Assembly: GCF_032163505.1 (NCBI RefSeq)
Contig: NZ_CP134147.1
Location: 276,501-340,500 of the forward strand
Source of the DNA: Streptococcus parasanguinis
GTDB taxonomy: Bacteria > Bacillota > Bacilli > Lactobacillales > Streptococcaceae
Direction of reading: 5' to 3'
Length of the DNA stretch: 64,000 nucleotides
Shown: in pieces, positions 19,303-28,974 of the stretch
Layout: each line of letters begins with the position of its first letter
Numbering within the stretch: position 1 is the stretch's first letter
Program-made: the position numbers and the translations under genes
Notes under the pieces: model-generated
The model's database searches: none
The model's input: the letters and a program-made list of their open reading frames with translations, nothing else
What the model was told of the DNA's origin: nothing

Positions 19303-22300
19303 ATGAAAAAACGTATCATACTCTATAAAAAAGGTTTTCGCTATGAGCTAGCGCTAGAAGAGGGGAAAACAGCGACCGTATCGAATCAAGAAACAGCTCA
19401 GTTGACCCTGGCTTCGCAAGAAAATCCCCTTCATTTCCAATGGAGTCAAGGAGAAATCTTCTACCAGTATGGGGAAGATAAGGGCGTGCTTGAAAATAGC
19501 AAAATCCTTGGGGATGTGGTCTGCTACTTAGCGACAGGAGAAGTCCATACCTATGAGCTGCTCGACAAGGAAGAAATCCTGGTAGCAGATGAGCAAGGTG
19601 CGGATGTGCGCTTGCACTATCCAGTGCGCTTTCTCCTTGTGAAAAAAGACCAGACCTGGGCTTGTCAGCTCCTATCAGGAAAACTCTACCATAACCACAA
19701 ACTCGTCACTGAAGCGACGTTTCCACTGGCTTTTGGGGATGAGCTGGCTATTGAAGATGTGACCTTTAAGCTCTATCCGGAAGAATTTGGCGTGGAAGGG
19801 ACTGTCGAAGTGAGTCCTTATCTGGTGCCTCGCTTGCATTCGCGTTACGACTTATACAAGGACTACCCAGAGTACCACCGGTCTCCGCGGATCATCTACC
19901 GGAGCTCAGAAGACAAGATCCTGATCAATCCTCCGGGTGCGGAACCCCAAAAACCTTCCGATGAACTCTTGAAGTTGATCATGCCCCCCCTCATCATGGT
20001 TGGGGTGACCCTCTTGATCACCATTTTCCAACCGCGGGGGCTCTATATCATCGCGACGGTATCCATGTCTGTGGTCAGTGTGATCTTTTCAGTACAAGGA
20101 TTTTTCAAGAATCGTAAGAAATATAAAGAAGATAAGAAAGAGCGCGTGGAGCTCTACCATCTCTATCTCAAGGACAAGGCCAAGGACTTGGAACAGCTAT
20201 CTCGGAAACAGCGAGAAGGCATGTTTTACCATTTCCCGGCGATTGCAGACTTGACTAAGATGGTCAAACGCTATGACTCGCGGATCTACGAAAAAACACC
20301 GCTTCATTTTGACTTTTTGGCCTATCGTTTGGGCTTGGGCAAGGTTCCAACCAGCTATGAGCTCAAATATGGTCAGGAAGAACGCAGTGGGAAGAAAGAT
20401 GTCTTGGAAGAAGAAGGCTACGCCCTGTTCCAAGTTCATCAAAAAATCGACAATCTTCCGATTGTAGCCAGCCTCAATCGGGGTCCCGTAGGGTATGTCG
20501 GCCCTCGTCCCATCGTGCTCGAGCAGTTGCAACTCCTCGTTGCCCAATTGGCTGTCTTTCACTCTTACCATGATCTGACCATTATTCCGATCATTCCAGA
20601 AGAAGAAAAAGAAAACTGGGATTGGATGCGCTGGTTGCCTCATGCGACCCTACAAGACATGAATGTCCGTAGCTTTGTCTACAATCAGAGGACACGTGAT
20701 CAGGTCTTGAACAGTCTCAACCAGATCCTCAAGCTCCGCAAGGCGCAAAAAGAGGAAGAAAAAGCCAATGATACCAAGATCTTCCACCCGCACTATGTGG
20801 TCCTCATCACCGATGAGACTTTGATTTTGGACCATGTCAGCATGGAGTTCTTCCGTGAGGATCCGACAGAGCTCGGCTGCTCCATCATCTATGTGGCAGA
20901 CGTGCTCTCATCTCTTTCTGAAAATATCCAAACCGTTATCTCTATCAAGGACCGCAACCAAGGGCAATTGCTCTTGCAAGAAGGGGTTCTTCGGGAACTC
21001 GACTTCCAATTGGATCACTTCCCTGAAGGTTATGACAAGGAAGCCATCTCGCGTGGCCTAGCCCCTCTTAAGCATATCCAACAGCTCAAGAGCTCAATTC
21101 CAGACTCGGTGACCTTCCTTGAAATGTACCAAGCGGAAACTTTCAATGACCTTAAGGTCTTGAGTCGTTGGGAGAGCCATGCCCCTTACCAAAGTTTGGC
21201 CGTGCCGATCGGTCTGCGCGGGAAGGACGATTTGGTCTATCTCAATCTCCATGAAAAAGCTCATGGCCCCCACGGTTTGATCGCAGGGACAACCGGTTCT
21301 GGTAAGTCTGAAACCATTCAGTCTTATATCCTGAGCCTTGCTGTCAACTTCCACCCCCACGATGTGGCTTTCCTTCTCATCGACTACAAGGGTGGGGGAA
21401 TGGCCAACCTCTTCAAGGATCTGCCTCACTTGCTTGGGACCATCACCAACTTGGATGGTGCCCAGTCTATGCGGGCCTTGGCCTCTATCAATGCGGAGAT
21501 CCATCGTCGGGAGCGCCTCTTTGGCCAATATGGGGTCAACCATATCAACCAATACCAAAAGAAATTTAAACTGGGTGAAGCGACAGAACCGCTTCCTCAC
21601 CTCTTCTTGATCAGTGACGAGTTCGCCGAACTCAAGGTCAACCAACCAGACTTCATCAAGGAATTGGTCTCTATCGCGCGTGTCGGGCGTTCCCTCGGGG
21701 TACACTTGATCCTTGCGACGCAAAAACCTTCTGGGGTCGTGGATGACCAGATCTGGTCCAACTCCCGCTTCAAGCTAGCCCTCAAGGTGGCAGACCGTGG
21801 AGACTCTATGGAGATGCTGCGGACAGCAGATGCGGCTGAGATCACCCAGACCGGTCGGGCCTACCTCCAAGTCGGGAATAACGAAGTCTATGAACTCTTC
21901 CAAACCGCTTGGTCAGGAGCAGACTACCAGCCTGAGAAGGACCAGCTAGGGATCGAAGACCATACCATCTACTTGATCAATGAACTGGGCCAATACGAAG
22001 TCCTTAACCAAGACCTCTCTGGTCTGGATATGGCAGAAGAAATCAAGGAAGTGCCAACAGAGCTGGATGTCATCGTACAGGAAATCAACCACTTGCATCA
22101 ACAAGAAGGTATCGCAGCTGTGGCCCAACCATGGTTGCCACCGCTCAAAGAGCGGATTACGCTGGATGAGTTGGACAAGGTCGTGCCAATCGAGGCTTGG
22201 CAAAAACGGACAGCTCCAAGCGTCCTGATCGGGGTCGCCGATATCCCGCAAGCGCAAAAGCAAGAAGCTGTCGCCATCGATCTGTCAAAAGATGGCAATA

Positions 22301-23703
22301 TCCTCCTTTACGGAAGTCCAGGTACAGGAAAGACGACTTTCCTTCAGACAGTCGCAATGGATCTGGCCCGCAAGCAGAGTCCAGAAAATCTGACCATGTA
22401 TCTGCTTGATTTCGGAACTAACGGTCTAGCACCCTTGAGCCAATTGCCACATGTGGCCGATAGCCTGCTGCTCGATCAGACGGAGAAAATCCAGAAATTC
22501 ATCCGGATCATCAACCGCGAGTTGGATCGTCGTAAGAAGCTCCTCTCTGAGCATGGGGTCGGCACCATCGCCCTCTACCGTGAAGTGACCGGTAAGCAAG
22601 AGCCAACTATGGTCATCCTCATGGATAGCTATGAGTCCATGAAGGACGAGCCCTATGAGACTGACCTCTTCAAGCTCTTCATGCGGATCTCCCGTGAAGG
22701 TCTCAGCATCGGTGTACACTTGATCATCACAGCTAGCCGTCAGAACAACCTACGAGCTCAGCTCTATTCCAACTTCAAGCACCAGCTGACCTTGCCACAA
22801 AATGATATCTCTGAAGTCCGCGGTATCGTGGGAGCAACCCCACTGGCGTCTACCATGGAAGACATCAAGGGACGGGCCCTCATGAAACGTGACGAAGTCG
22901 ATGTCGTCCAATTCGCCCTACCCGTCGCAGGGGACAATGATATCCAAATCATCAACAACCTCCGCGACCAAGTCCAAAGCCTCAAAGAGATGTGGACTGG
23001 CCGCACACCAGTAGGCATTCCAATGGTGCCAGATGAGTTGACAGAAGCAGCCTTCTATGGACGTGAGGATGTAGCAGCCTTGCTGGATGAAGGAAAAGTA
23101 CCACTCGGCTTGGATCTGGAGACAGTTGAACCGGTAACATGGGATCTCAAGAAAGGCAACCTTCTCTATCTGACAGACAAAGAAGAACAAATGACACAAT
23201 TCGTCAAACAAATTGCTCATAGTAAGCAAAAGGTGATTGTGTTGGTGCCAGCCTACAATGAATTGCCAGAGATGGAAGGTGTGACGATTCTCTCTACGAA
23301 GGAAGACTATGTAGCTGGAATCAAGAAAATGGAAGAAAATATCCAATTGAGATTGGAACAGCAGAAATCGCAACATGAAGCAACGATTGTGCTATACAAT
23401 CAGCTAGAACTTATGAATGATCTAGGTATGGATCTGCAATCTAGTCTAAACTATGTCCTTGAAAAAGGGGCGCGTGCAGGCTATGCTACAGTAGCCATGA
23501 GTGGTAGTCAGTTGAATCGAAAAATTGACGAAGTATCAAAATCTATCAAACTCTATAAACAAGCGATCGTGGCCATGCGGATTACAGACCAAAGTGTCCT
23601 AAATGTTATCAATCGACCAGTCCGTGAAGAACCACTTGATAGCCAGGTGAACTACTATGTAGAAGATGGATTTGTAAGAAAAGTGAAAGTATTAATGAAA
23701 TAG
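19303..23703 (+). CDS. essC: Type VII secretion ATPase EssC
   Basis: A 1466-residue FtsK/SpoIIIE-family motor that selects and drives substrates. Two N-terminal FHA-like domains (to about residue 185) are followed by two membrane helices (about 222-272) and three ATPase modules. The first has Walker A GTTGSGKSE (from Gly662) and the second GSPGTGKTT (from Gly1004). The third, from about 1270, lacks a proper Walker A, as is usual. The last about 170 residues differ in base composition from the rest and adjoin the effector cassette. In S. aureus and Listeria the EssC C-terminus varies with the effectors carried, so this end is likely the substrate-matching part. Confidence 0.96.
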   Translation: MKKRIILYKKGFRYELALEEGKTATVSNQETAQLTLASQENPLHFQWSQGEIFYQYGEDKGVLENSKILGDVVCYLATGEVHTYELLDKEEILVADEQGADVRLHYPVRFLLVKKDQTWACQLLSGKLYHNHKLVTEATFPLAFGDELAIEDVTFKLYPEEFGVEGTVEVSPYLVPRLHSRYDLYKDYPEYHRSPRIIYRSSEDKILINPPGAEPQKPSDELLKLIMPPLIMVGVTLLITIFQPRGLYIIATVSMSVVSVIFSVQGFFKNRKKYKEDKKERVELYHLYLKDKAKDLEQLSRKQREGMFYHFPAIADLTKMVKRYDSRIYEKTPLHFDFLAYRLGLGKVPTSYELKYGQEERSGKKDVLEEEGYALFQVHQKIDNLPIVASLNRGPVGYVGPRPIVLEQLQLLVAQLAVFHSYHDLTIIPIIPEEEKENWDWMRWLPHATLQDMNVRSFVYNQRTRDQVLNSLNQILKLRKAQKEEEKANDTKIFHPHYVVLITDETLILDHVSMEFFREDPTELGCSIIYVADVLSSLSENIQTVISIKDRNQGQLLLQEGVLRELDFQLDHFPEGYDKEAISRGLAPLKHIQQLKSSIPDSVTFLEMYQAETFNDLKVLSRWESHAPYQSLAVPIGLRGKDDLVYLNLHEKAHGPHGLIAGTTGSGKSETIQSYILSLAVNFHPHDVAFLLIDYKGGGMANLFKDLPHLLGTITNLDGAQSMRALASINAEIHRRERLFGQYGVNHINQYQKKFKLGEATEPLPHLFLISDEFAELKVNQPDFIKELVSIARVGRSLGVHLILATQKPSGVVDDQIWSNSRFKLALKVADRGDSMEMLRTADAAEITQTGRAYLQVGNNEVYELFQTAWSGADYQPEKDQLGIEDHTIYLINELGQYEVLNQDLSGLDMAEEIKEVPTELDVIVQEINHLHQQEGIAAVAQPWLPPLKERITLDELDKVVPIEAWQKRTAPSVLIGVADIPQAQKQEAVAIDLSKDGNILLYGSPGTGKTTFLQTVAMDLARKQSPENLTMYLLDFGTNGLAPLSQLPHVADSLLLDQTEKIQKFIRIINRELDRRKKLLSEHGVGTIALYREVTGKQEPTMVILMDSYESMKDEPYETDLFKLFMRISREGLSIGVHLIITASRQNNLRAQLYSNFKHQLTLPQNDISEVRGIVGATPLASTMEDIKGRALMKRDEVDVVQFALPVAGDNDIQIINNLRDQVQSLKEMWTGRTPVGIPMVPDELTEAAFYGREDVAALLDEGKVPLGLDLETVEPVTWDLKKGNLLYLTDKEEQMTQFVKQIAHSKQKVIVLVPAYNELPEMEGVTILSTKEDYVAGIKKMEENIQLRLEQQKSQHEATIVLYNQLELMNDLGMDLQSSLNYVLEKGARAGYATVAMSGSQLNRKIDEVSKSIKLYKQAIVAMRITDQSVLNVINRPVREEPLDSQVNYYVEDGFVRKVKVLMK

Positions 23704-23717
23704 AAGGGGGAGGAAAT

Positions 23718-24086
23718 ATGGGAAAAGCAGCATTGCAAGCAGACTTAAATAGATGTCTTGGGCAACTGTCAGAAGTAAATGGGAAACTTGGGAAATTAAG
23801 AGCAGCATTATCTAATCTACAAGGAGTTTCAACAGCAATAGAGTATGTTTTAGTTAGTGCAGAAAGTATTAAGTCTAATTATCATCTTGCGGGTCATCCA
23901 TATGATGAAGAAGCCCAAACAGAAAAAAATACAGTAGATAAGGCTGTGGAAAAATATGATGAATATAAACAGAATATGATTTCTAGATTAAGTAGTAAAA
24001 TTAGTAGTTTAGAATCTGAAGTAGCATCTTTAAGAAGTGGTATAAATATGTTGAGTCAAGCAATTGCTAGATCGAAGGAGGATTAG
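23718..24086 (+). CDS. DUF5082/YwqH-like helper of the LXG effector
   Basis: A 122-residue helical protein of the kind found before LXG toxins. It has an N-terminal coiled coil (residues 1-35), a middle turn with YHLAGHPYDEEA (in the place of the HWTG-type turn of Bacillus YwqH), and a second coiled coil KYDEYKQNMISRLSSKISSLESEV. There is no signal peptide. The RBS is AAGGGGGAGGA, 14 bases after essC. Such proteins bind the N-terminal helices of the toxin and form the export signal with it. The gene opens an AT-rich cassette distinct from essC. The DUF5082 assignment is by pattern, not by a search. Confidence 0.75.
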   Translation: MGKAALQADLNRCLGQLSEVNGKLGKLRAALSNLQGVSTAIEYVLVSAESIKSNYHLAGHPYDEEAQTEKNTVDKAVEKYDEYKQNMISRLSSKISSLESEVASLRSGINMLSQAIARSKED

Positions 24087-24087
24087 T

Positions 24088-26094
24088 ATGAGTAATGATG
24101 TGATTAAAGTACATGACTTACCGGGGCTTGCTCAATATAGTGAGTCAATAAAACAGTTTTCTCAATCTTTAACAACGGCGACACAGGATACGGCTAGAAC
24201 ATTTAACGTTAAAATAGAAGGATCGGAAGGGGAAGCGATTGCAGCCTTTTTAGGACAACTAAATACTATACAGAATCAGGTTTTCAACCAGATCCCAGCT
24301 TTTTTAAATAAATATTCTGCTAATGTTGGGAAATTTAGCTCAGCGGTGTCAGGAGGAGGGTTCACAAAAGAAGCTTGGACAAGCGAGTCTGGTTTATCGA
24401 CTGTTCAATCAAAATTGACTGGCGAACAAGTGGATAAAGTGTCAGAAGTGGATCAAAAATTGCAATCTGCATTAAATATTGCTACTGATGCATTAGAAGA
24501 ACCTGAAATTAGTATTTCTTCCGTAAAGAGTGGAGCGATTCTGAGCTTAAATGCAAGTTCATTAACTAGACAGGCGACACATCAACCTTTTCAACTTGCG
24601 CATGATCTGTTTAATAAAGACCTTCAAACAACAATTGAAGAAGTTTCTGCATTAAGAGAGATTGTAAATCGGATGAAAATCTTGTTAAACGTATCTCCTA
24701 AAGCAGTTTTTGGGGTTATCTCTCGTGGTCAGCCATATTTTATGGAATTTGTAACTAACATAGATGAGGCGAAAGCAATTACGGCTGTTTATGGAGGGAA
24801 TATTGATGAATTAAATAATGTTAACTTTGATAAAATTAGTGATATTGTATTATTTATAATGTCTGATGGGGTAGCTAAATGGGTTGAAGATAAATCAAGT
24901 GATAAGTTAAATTCATTTTTTAACGTTATTGGGAAGAAGGAGCAGAAAGATAGTAGTAATATACTTTCACGAATGGTTGAAGCTCAAAATAATTTAGCTA
25001 TATCAAACCAGTTGGAAATGGAAATAGAAAATAGTAACAATGGTAAAACATCCAAATTTGAATCTTTGAAGAAAAAAGAAACAGTATTAAATGAACTTAT
25101 TGGAATCACCAGGGGATTGTATATTGTTGAATTTGGAAAGGGTACTACTCGAGTAAGACCTGGGACAATGGAGACAGAAGTTCCTTACACCCAGACAATT
25201 GAGTTTAAGTTTAAAAATTCAGGTGAAATTGAATTTACAACTATTGACTCGTTCTTGGGTGCGAGACGAACATATTCGAGTGACTTCCTTCAAGATGCAA
25301 AGACATTAAATAATGAGAAGTACAAAATAAGATTTGCTGAAATTGAACAGCAAAGGAGAGATGCAGGATTGGAATTTGCTAAGAATCTTAGTTTAGCTTT
25401 TATAGACGGTTATGTTACAGTAGCGGCTCCAGAGGCTAAGTTCATATTTGATGCACTTAAAACTATCTCATCAGGGGATTACTATGGAGGGGCTACTAAG
25501 TTAGTACCTGAGGATGTGAATGGAATTAAAGCAACTAATGCTGGGTTAGCAGCTATTTTGAAAAGTACAATTGATTTTGCTACGACTACAAAAGATTTAA
25601 ATGAGGATGAACGAAAAGTTCTATTTGAATTGAAGAACAATATTTTAGATAGAGGGGCATGGATGTTTAAATATCGTGGTACAGTAGAGATATCAGCAGA
25701 TACTTACTATCAATTCAATGTAACTCAGAAAAAAAAGGAATTGGATACTCAAGGTATCACGGGATACATAAGAGAGACTGCTGGAGGCAACCAAGAGGAA
25801 TATCAGAAAAAAATTGATAAGTTTAGAAAAATATTAGAAACAAAATATGAGAGTGATGATTTTAATGAGAGAACTGGGAAATATGAAATTAAAAGCTACA
25901 GTCCAGAGGTTATCCAATATATACTTGGTGAACAAGATATAAAGAGTGAAAATTATTTAACTTTTGAAAAACTTGATAAAGAACAGACAAAAGAACTTGA
26001 ACATGCTATTAAAGATCTAGATAAATTGTATAATGATAATTCTAATGGCTCCAAATTCTATAATTACTTAGATGAAAAGTATGACAACTACTAA
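24088..26094 (+). CDS. LXG-like type VII effector with unrecognised C-terminal domain
   Basis: A 668-residue protein without signal peptide. Residues about 1-200 are long helices in the LXG style, the targeting part of polymorphic type VII toxins. Residues 200-668 carry no motif I know. I see a mixed region with VRPGTMETEVPYTQTIEFKF (probable strands), a hydrophobic patch (LSLAFIDGYVTVAAPEAKFIFDAL) and a charged helical tail ending LDEKYDNY. The base composition is much more AT-rich than essC, which suggests acquisition by transfer. ATG 24088 is preceded by AAGGAGG. A helper is upstream and a membrane-anchored gene downstream, the normal toxin-immunity order. An activity cannot be named. Confidence 0.75.
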   Translation: MSNDVIKVHDLPGLAQYSESIKQFSQSLTTATQDTARTFNVKIEGSEGEAIAAFLGQLNTIQNQVFNQIPAFLNKYSANVGKFSSAVSGGGFTKEAWTSESGLSTVQSKLTGEQVDKVSEVDQKLQSALNIATDALEEPEISISSVKSGAILSLNASSLTRQATHQPFQLAHDLFNKDLQTTIEEVSALREIVNRMKILLNVSPKAVFGVISRGQPYFMEFVTNIDEAKAITAVYGGNIDELNNVNFDKISDIVLFIMSDGVAKWVEDKSSDKLNSFFNVIGKKEQKDSSNILSRMVEAQNNLAISNQLEMEIENSNNGKTSKFESLKKKETVLNELIGITRGLYIVEFGKGTTRVRPGTMETEVPYTQTIEFKFKNSGEIEFTTIDSFLGARRTYSSDFLQDAKTLNNEKYKIRFAEIEQQRRDAGLEFAKNLSLAFIDGYVTVAAPEAKFIFDALKTISSGDYYGGATKLVPEDVNGIKATNAGLAAILKSTIDFATTTKDLNEDERKVLFELKNNILDRGAWMFKYRGTVEISADTYYQFNVTQKKKELDTQGITGYIRETAGGNQEEYQKKIDKFRKILETKYESDDFNERTGKYEIKSYSPEVIQYILGEQDIKSENYLTFEKLDKEQTKELEHAIKDLDKLYNDNSNGSKFYNYLDEKYDNY

Positions 26095-26112
26095 AATAAG
26101 AAGGTATAAAGG

Positions 26113-27111
26113 ATGAAAAAAAATGTTAAGAGTAAATTAATTTATTTTGGACTATTTACGATTATCTTTCTAGTTATATTATCTGTTAAACATTCATTTG
26201 ATAAAAATAAATTATTTCAATACAAGTATTGGATTGCTGATACAGAAATCACAGATTATGAATTTCTTGAAAATGGGGAAGCAATCAGTGTTTCATGGGC
26301 TGCGAAAAAGAAAGTGACAGATGAATTAAGAATTCTAGGAGATAAAGTTAAAACAGGCGGTCCGGGTCATGCTGTAGGACAAAAGTTTATTATTTCTCAA
26401 GGTGCGAAATTGAAAGCCGAACCGTCAAGAGATATAACGCGTAATAACTTTCCTTATTTAAATCGAAATATACCTAAGGATGGTGAATATTGGCATATTA
26501 ACGTTTATGATACCTCAAATTCTAAATTAAAAAAGAAAGAATTGGATGTATTTAAAATAACTCGAGAATTTAACAAAAATTATTTTCCGATGTTTATATC
26601 GAACTCTCAGAAAATAATCGTTGATGGAGAAAATGAGTATATAACTTTAATAGTTGGTAAAATTGGAGATAAATCTTTTCAGGAACAAAAATTAATTAAT
26701 TTGAAAACGGGTAAAATAATAGATAATCAGAATGATAAAATTAAAACCCACTCTCTAAGTGTTGGTATTGAATGGCTTGAATCTTTTTCTAAGTTATTTA
26801 AAAGTAATGGGTTTGATTTTGAAGATAATAAATTTCATTTTTGGAATGTAGGAAATAACTGGCTCCTAGATACAAAGTATCCAAAAACAAGAAAATTATT
26901 ATTAAATAATATAGATAACAATTTTATTTATGTTCTCAATCCTAAAAATAGATTAGAAACAACTCTTAATGTTATTAAATTGGCATTTCCATATGGCACA
27001 AATATTTTTAAAGATATCACGATACCGGCAGAAAACTCTACAGATAACAAAGAACATGTTGTTCAAAGTGAAGAGGAGTTTTTAAAATATTATAAGATTA
27101 TAGGAAGATAA
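26113..27111 (+). CDS. Membrane-anchored protein, candidate immunity to the LXG effector
   Basis: A 332-residue protein with one N-terminal membrane helix (residues about 9-26) after a Lys-rich start and no lipobox. The remainder would lie outside the cell. The outer part is rich in Lys, Asn and Asp with alternating strands, has several Trp-containing turns and no enzyme motif. It follows the effector by 18 bases and precedes a small helical gene by 2, so it is part of the cassette. Immunity is inferred from position. If right, an outward-facing protector implies that the toxin acts at the membrane surface or the wall rather than in the cytoplasm. It could instead be a second effector component. 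Confidence 0.6.
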   Translation: MKKNVKSKLIYFGLFTIIFLVILSVKHSFDKNKLFQYKYWIADTEITDYEFLENGEAISVSWAAKKKVTDELRILGDKVKTGGPGHAVGQKFIISQGAKLKAEPSRDITRNNFPYLNRNIPKDGEYWHINVYDTSNSKLKKKELDVFKITREFNKNYFPMFISNSQKIIVDGENEYITLIVGKIGDKSFQEQKLINLKTGKIIDNQNDKIKTHSLSVGIEWLESFSKLFKSNGFDFEDNKFHFWNVGNNWLLDTKYPKTRKLLLNNIDNNFIYVLNPKNRLETTLNVIKLAFPYGTNIFKDITIPAENSTDNKEHVVQSEEEFLKYYKIIGR

Positions 27112-27113
27112 TT

Positions 27114-27488
27114 ATGGGAAGAAAACGAATATTACCAGAACATATAAGAAGTATTCAAACTAGTTTTGATGATTTGAGTGGTCGTTTAGAAGATAAGAGT
27201 GAATCATTGATAGAATCGTCTGCCACTCAAAATTTCTCTTCAGCAACACATGAAGTAAAAACATTAGCTAAAGATTTAGTACCTATCATTCAGTCATTTG
27301 ATGAGTATTTGAATGCTGTTGCTGATGAATTCTCAAGAGTTGATAATGAAATGGGACATGTTATAGATGGAGGTATGTTGCAGCAGTTTGCAAATAATAA
27401 AAGTGAGACAGAAATGTTGGATAAACAACATATTAGTCAAAAAAATATTGACTTCTATAATTCACAATTCAATGATTTTCCAGCATAG
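27114..27488 (+). CDS. Small helical WXG100-like protein at the end of the cassette
   Basis: A 124-residue predicted two-helix protein: helix one about residues 8-35, a turn with SATQNFSSATHEV, helix two about 48-85, and a polar tail with DGGMLQQFANNKSETEM. It has no WXG motif and no signal peptide. Size and fold resemble the WXG100-like or TIGR04197-type accessory proteins of type VIIb loci. It could be the second targeting partner of the effector, or the helper of an effector now lost from the end of the locus. It is the last gene before the terminator. Confidence 0.6.
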   Translation: MGRKRILPEHIRSIQTSFDDLSGRLEDKSESLIESSATQNFSSATHEVKTLAKDLVPIIQSFDEYLNAVADEFSRVDNEMGHVIDGGMLQQFANNKSETEMLDKQHISQKNIDFYNSQFNDFPA

Positions 27489-27525
27489 CATGCTCTTTTA
27501 ACGAAAGTAGCTAAACCAACTCTTA

Positions 27526-27555
27526 AAAAGAGAGAACCACGGTTCTCTCTTTTTC
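27526..27555 (+). terminator. Terminator closing the ESX effector cassette
   Basis: A stem of about 12 bp (core AGAGAAC/GTTCTCT, CACG loop) flanked by A and T runs, about 38 bases after the last cassette gene. Confidence 0.88.
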
Positions 27556-27675
27556 ATTCCTTCAACTCTCTCCACCTAGTGACGAACTTGCTCTTCAAAC
27601 TAATTTTCGGTATGGGTATGATAGTAGAAAATGTTTTTTGAATCTCACTCAATCACAAAAGAAGGGAAATGTTCC

Positions 27676-28230
27676 ATGAAAAAGATGATGGTATTGCTGG
27701 CGAGTGTACTTGTTTTAACAGCCTGTGCTCAGCCGAAAAAAGAGGCCAAGGAGGCAACTGCAAGCAAAACGGAGCAAACTACAAAAGCCTCCTCATCTAC
27801 TAAAGAGGAAAAGGGCTTGAAATTTGTAGTTGCGCCTCAATTTGAAGGAAAGGCATCGGATTTGATGGAACTGGGGAAGAAGTTAGTTAAGGAGCATCCG
27901 GAAGTTGGTGATCAAGGGGATATCACTGTATATTATACAGGGAGCACCTATACTGTAGAACAACAGGAATATGCAGTATTTATGTTGGTCAACAAAACGA
28001 CAATGAATATTGACCATGATGCGACCTTTAAAATTAGCTGGAGTTATGATGGCCACTCGATTTATCAAGATCAAGTAGTCCAGTATAGTCTATCGAACAA
28101 TCCTAAGTTACCTACCCAATCAGCGACTCTCTTGTTGCTTCCTTTGACGAGCGAACAAAGCTCGATCGTAGAGAAGATATCAGATGAAACGAAGATGAGT
28201 CTGAGTATCACAGATATTTTGATGAAGTAG
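27676..28230 (+). CDS. Lipoprotein of unknown function
   Basis: A 184-residue lipoprotein with lipobox LTAC (Cys17), a Lys/Ala/Ser/Thr linker to about residue 50, and one outer domain. I chose ATG 27676, eight bases after GAAGGGA; an in-frame ATG at 27631 has no RBS. It ends immediately before the DUF3592 gene, so the two form an operon. It lies just outside the terminator of the ESX locus. I do not recognise the domain. The content of beta strands (VTVYYTGSTYTVEQQEYAVF-like) is typical of small streptococcal surface lipoproteins. Confidence 0.75.
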   Translation: MKKMMVLLASVLVLTACAQPKKEAKEATASKTEQTTKASSSTKEEKGLKFVVAPQFEGKASDLMELGKKLVKEHPEVGDQGDITVYYTGSTYTVEQQEYAVFMLVNKTTMNIDHDATFKISWSYDGHSIYQDQVVQYSLSNNPKLPTQSATLLLLPLTSEQSSIVEKISDETKMSLSITDILMK

Positions 28231-28233
28231 GTG

Positions 28234-28779
28234 ATGGGGATGCCTGATATCAGAATGCTTCTAGTCATTGCTGTGGCTGTTAGTGGATTTCCTTTGTTTG
28301 TCGTACTCTTTTTTAGACATTTTTATAGAAGAGAAGTTAGGATTAAGACCCTCTCGTCAAAGAGCGTTGAGGGAGTGGTAGTTGGCTGTAAGAGGACACA
28401 AATTGTAGCGGCTCCAATTGTAGAATATAGAGTGGATGGTCAGACCTATCGAAATAGCCTGAAATATTATTGGGTGGTGCGGGCAACACTTCCTTGGAAA
28501 ACGAATCAAGTGGCTAGCGACATCGATTTGATGGCGCAAAGGATAACCATCTACACCAATTCTACAGACTCAAAGGGTAATCTTTTTCAAGATGTTTTTC
28601 CACTGGGATCGACCATGACGGTCTGGTATAATCCAGCCTGTCCAAAAGAATCATACGTTGAACGCTATGGTGGACTAGACAGGCTTTTTAAACGGCAAAT
28701 GTGGATTGGAATCTGGATGTTAATTTTATTGCCTATTTTAGCAGTTGTGGCCATCATCATGGGGATGAAGTATAAATGA
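28234..28779 (+). CDS. DUF3592-like membrane protein
   Basis: A 181-residue protein with a membrane helix at each end (about residues 6-24 and 155-177). Between them is a beta-rich domain containing VVGCKRTQ, PIVEYRVDGQTYRN and VWYNPACPKESYV. The last block, a 'YNP..P' turn, is the hallmark of the DUF3592 group. No function is known for the family. It is translationally coupled to the lipoprotein gene upstream; GTG 28231 and ATG 28240 are alternative starts. A terminator follows. Confidence 0.75.
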   Translation: MGMPDIRMLLVIAVAVSGFPLFVVLFFRHFYRREVRIKTLSSKSVEGVVVGCKRTQIVAAPIVEYRVDGQTYRNSLKYYWVVRATLPWKTNQVASDIDLMAQRITIYTNSTDSKGNLFQDVFPLGSTMTVWYNPACPKESYVERYGGLDRLFKRQMWIGIWMLILLPILAVVAIIMGMKYK

Positions 28780-28812
28780 TAGATCAGCCCTAACTGAATA
28801 AATGACGAAAAG

Positions 28813-28840
28813 AAATCACCGTCCTATCGGTGATTTTTTT
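28813..28840 (+). terminator. Terminator before polC
   Basis: A 9-bp stem (AAATCACCG/CGGTGATTT) with a 6-nt loop and a T run. Confidence 0.92.
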
Positions 28841-28974
28841 GTCTTCACTTCTCTCTCGAATTAATCCTTAAATTGTGATAAAATAAAGGTTACGAATGTT
28901 TTTGACTGGTCTGTTTTTGCTTAGAAGCGGGCCACTCAAAAGCGAGCAAAAGAATCAATATCAAGGGAGAAACA

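Noticed and set aside
21094..21723. 209-codon minus-strand frame within essC
   Set aside because: It covers the first FtsK-type ATPase module on the other strand and has no features of its own.
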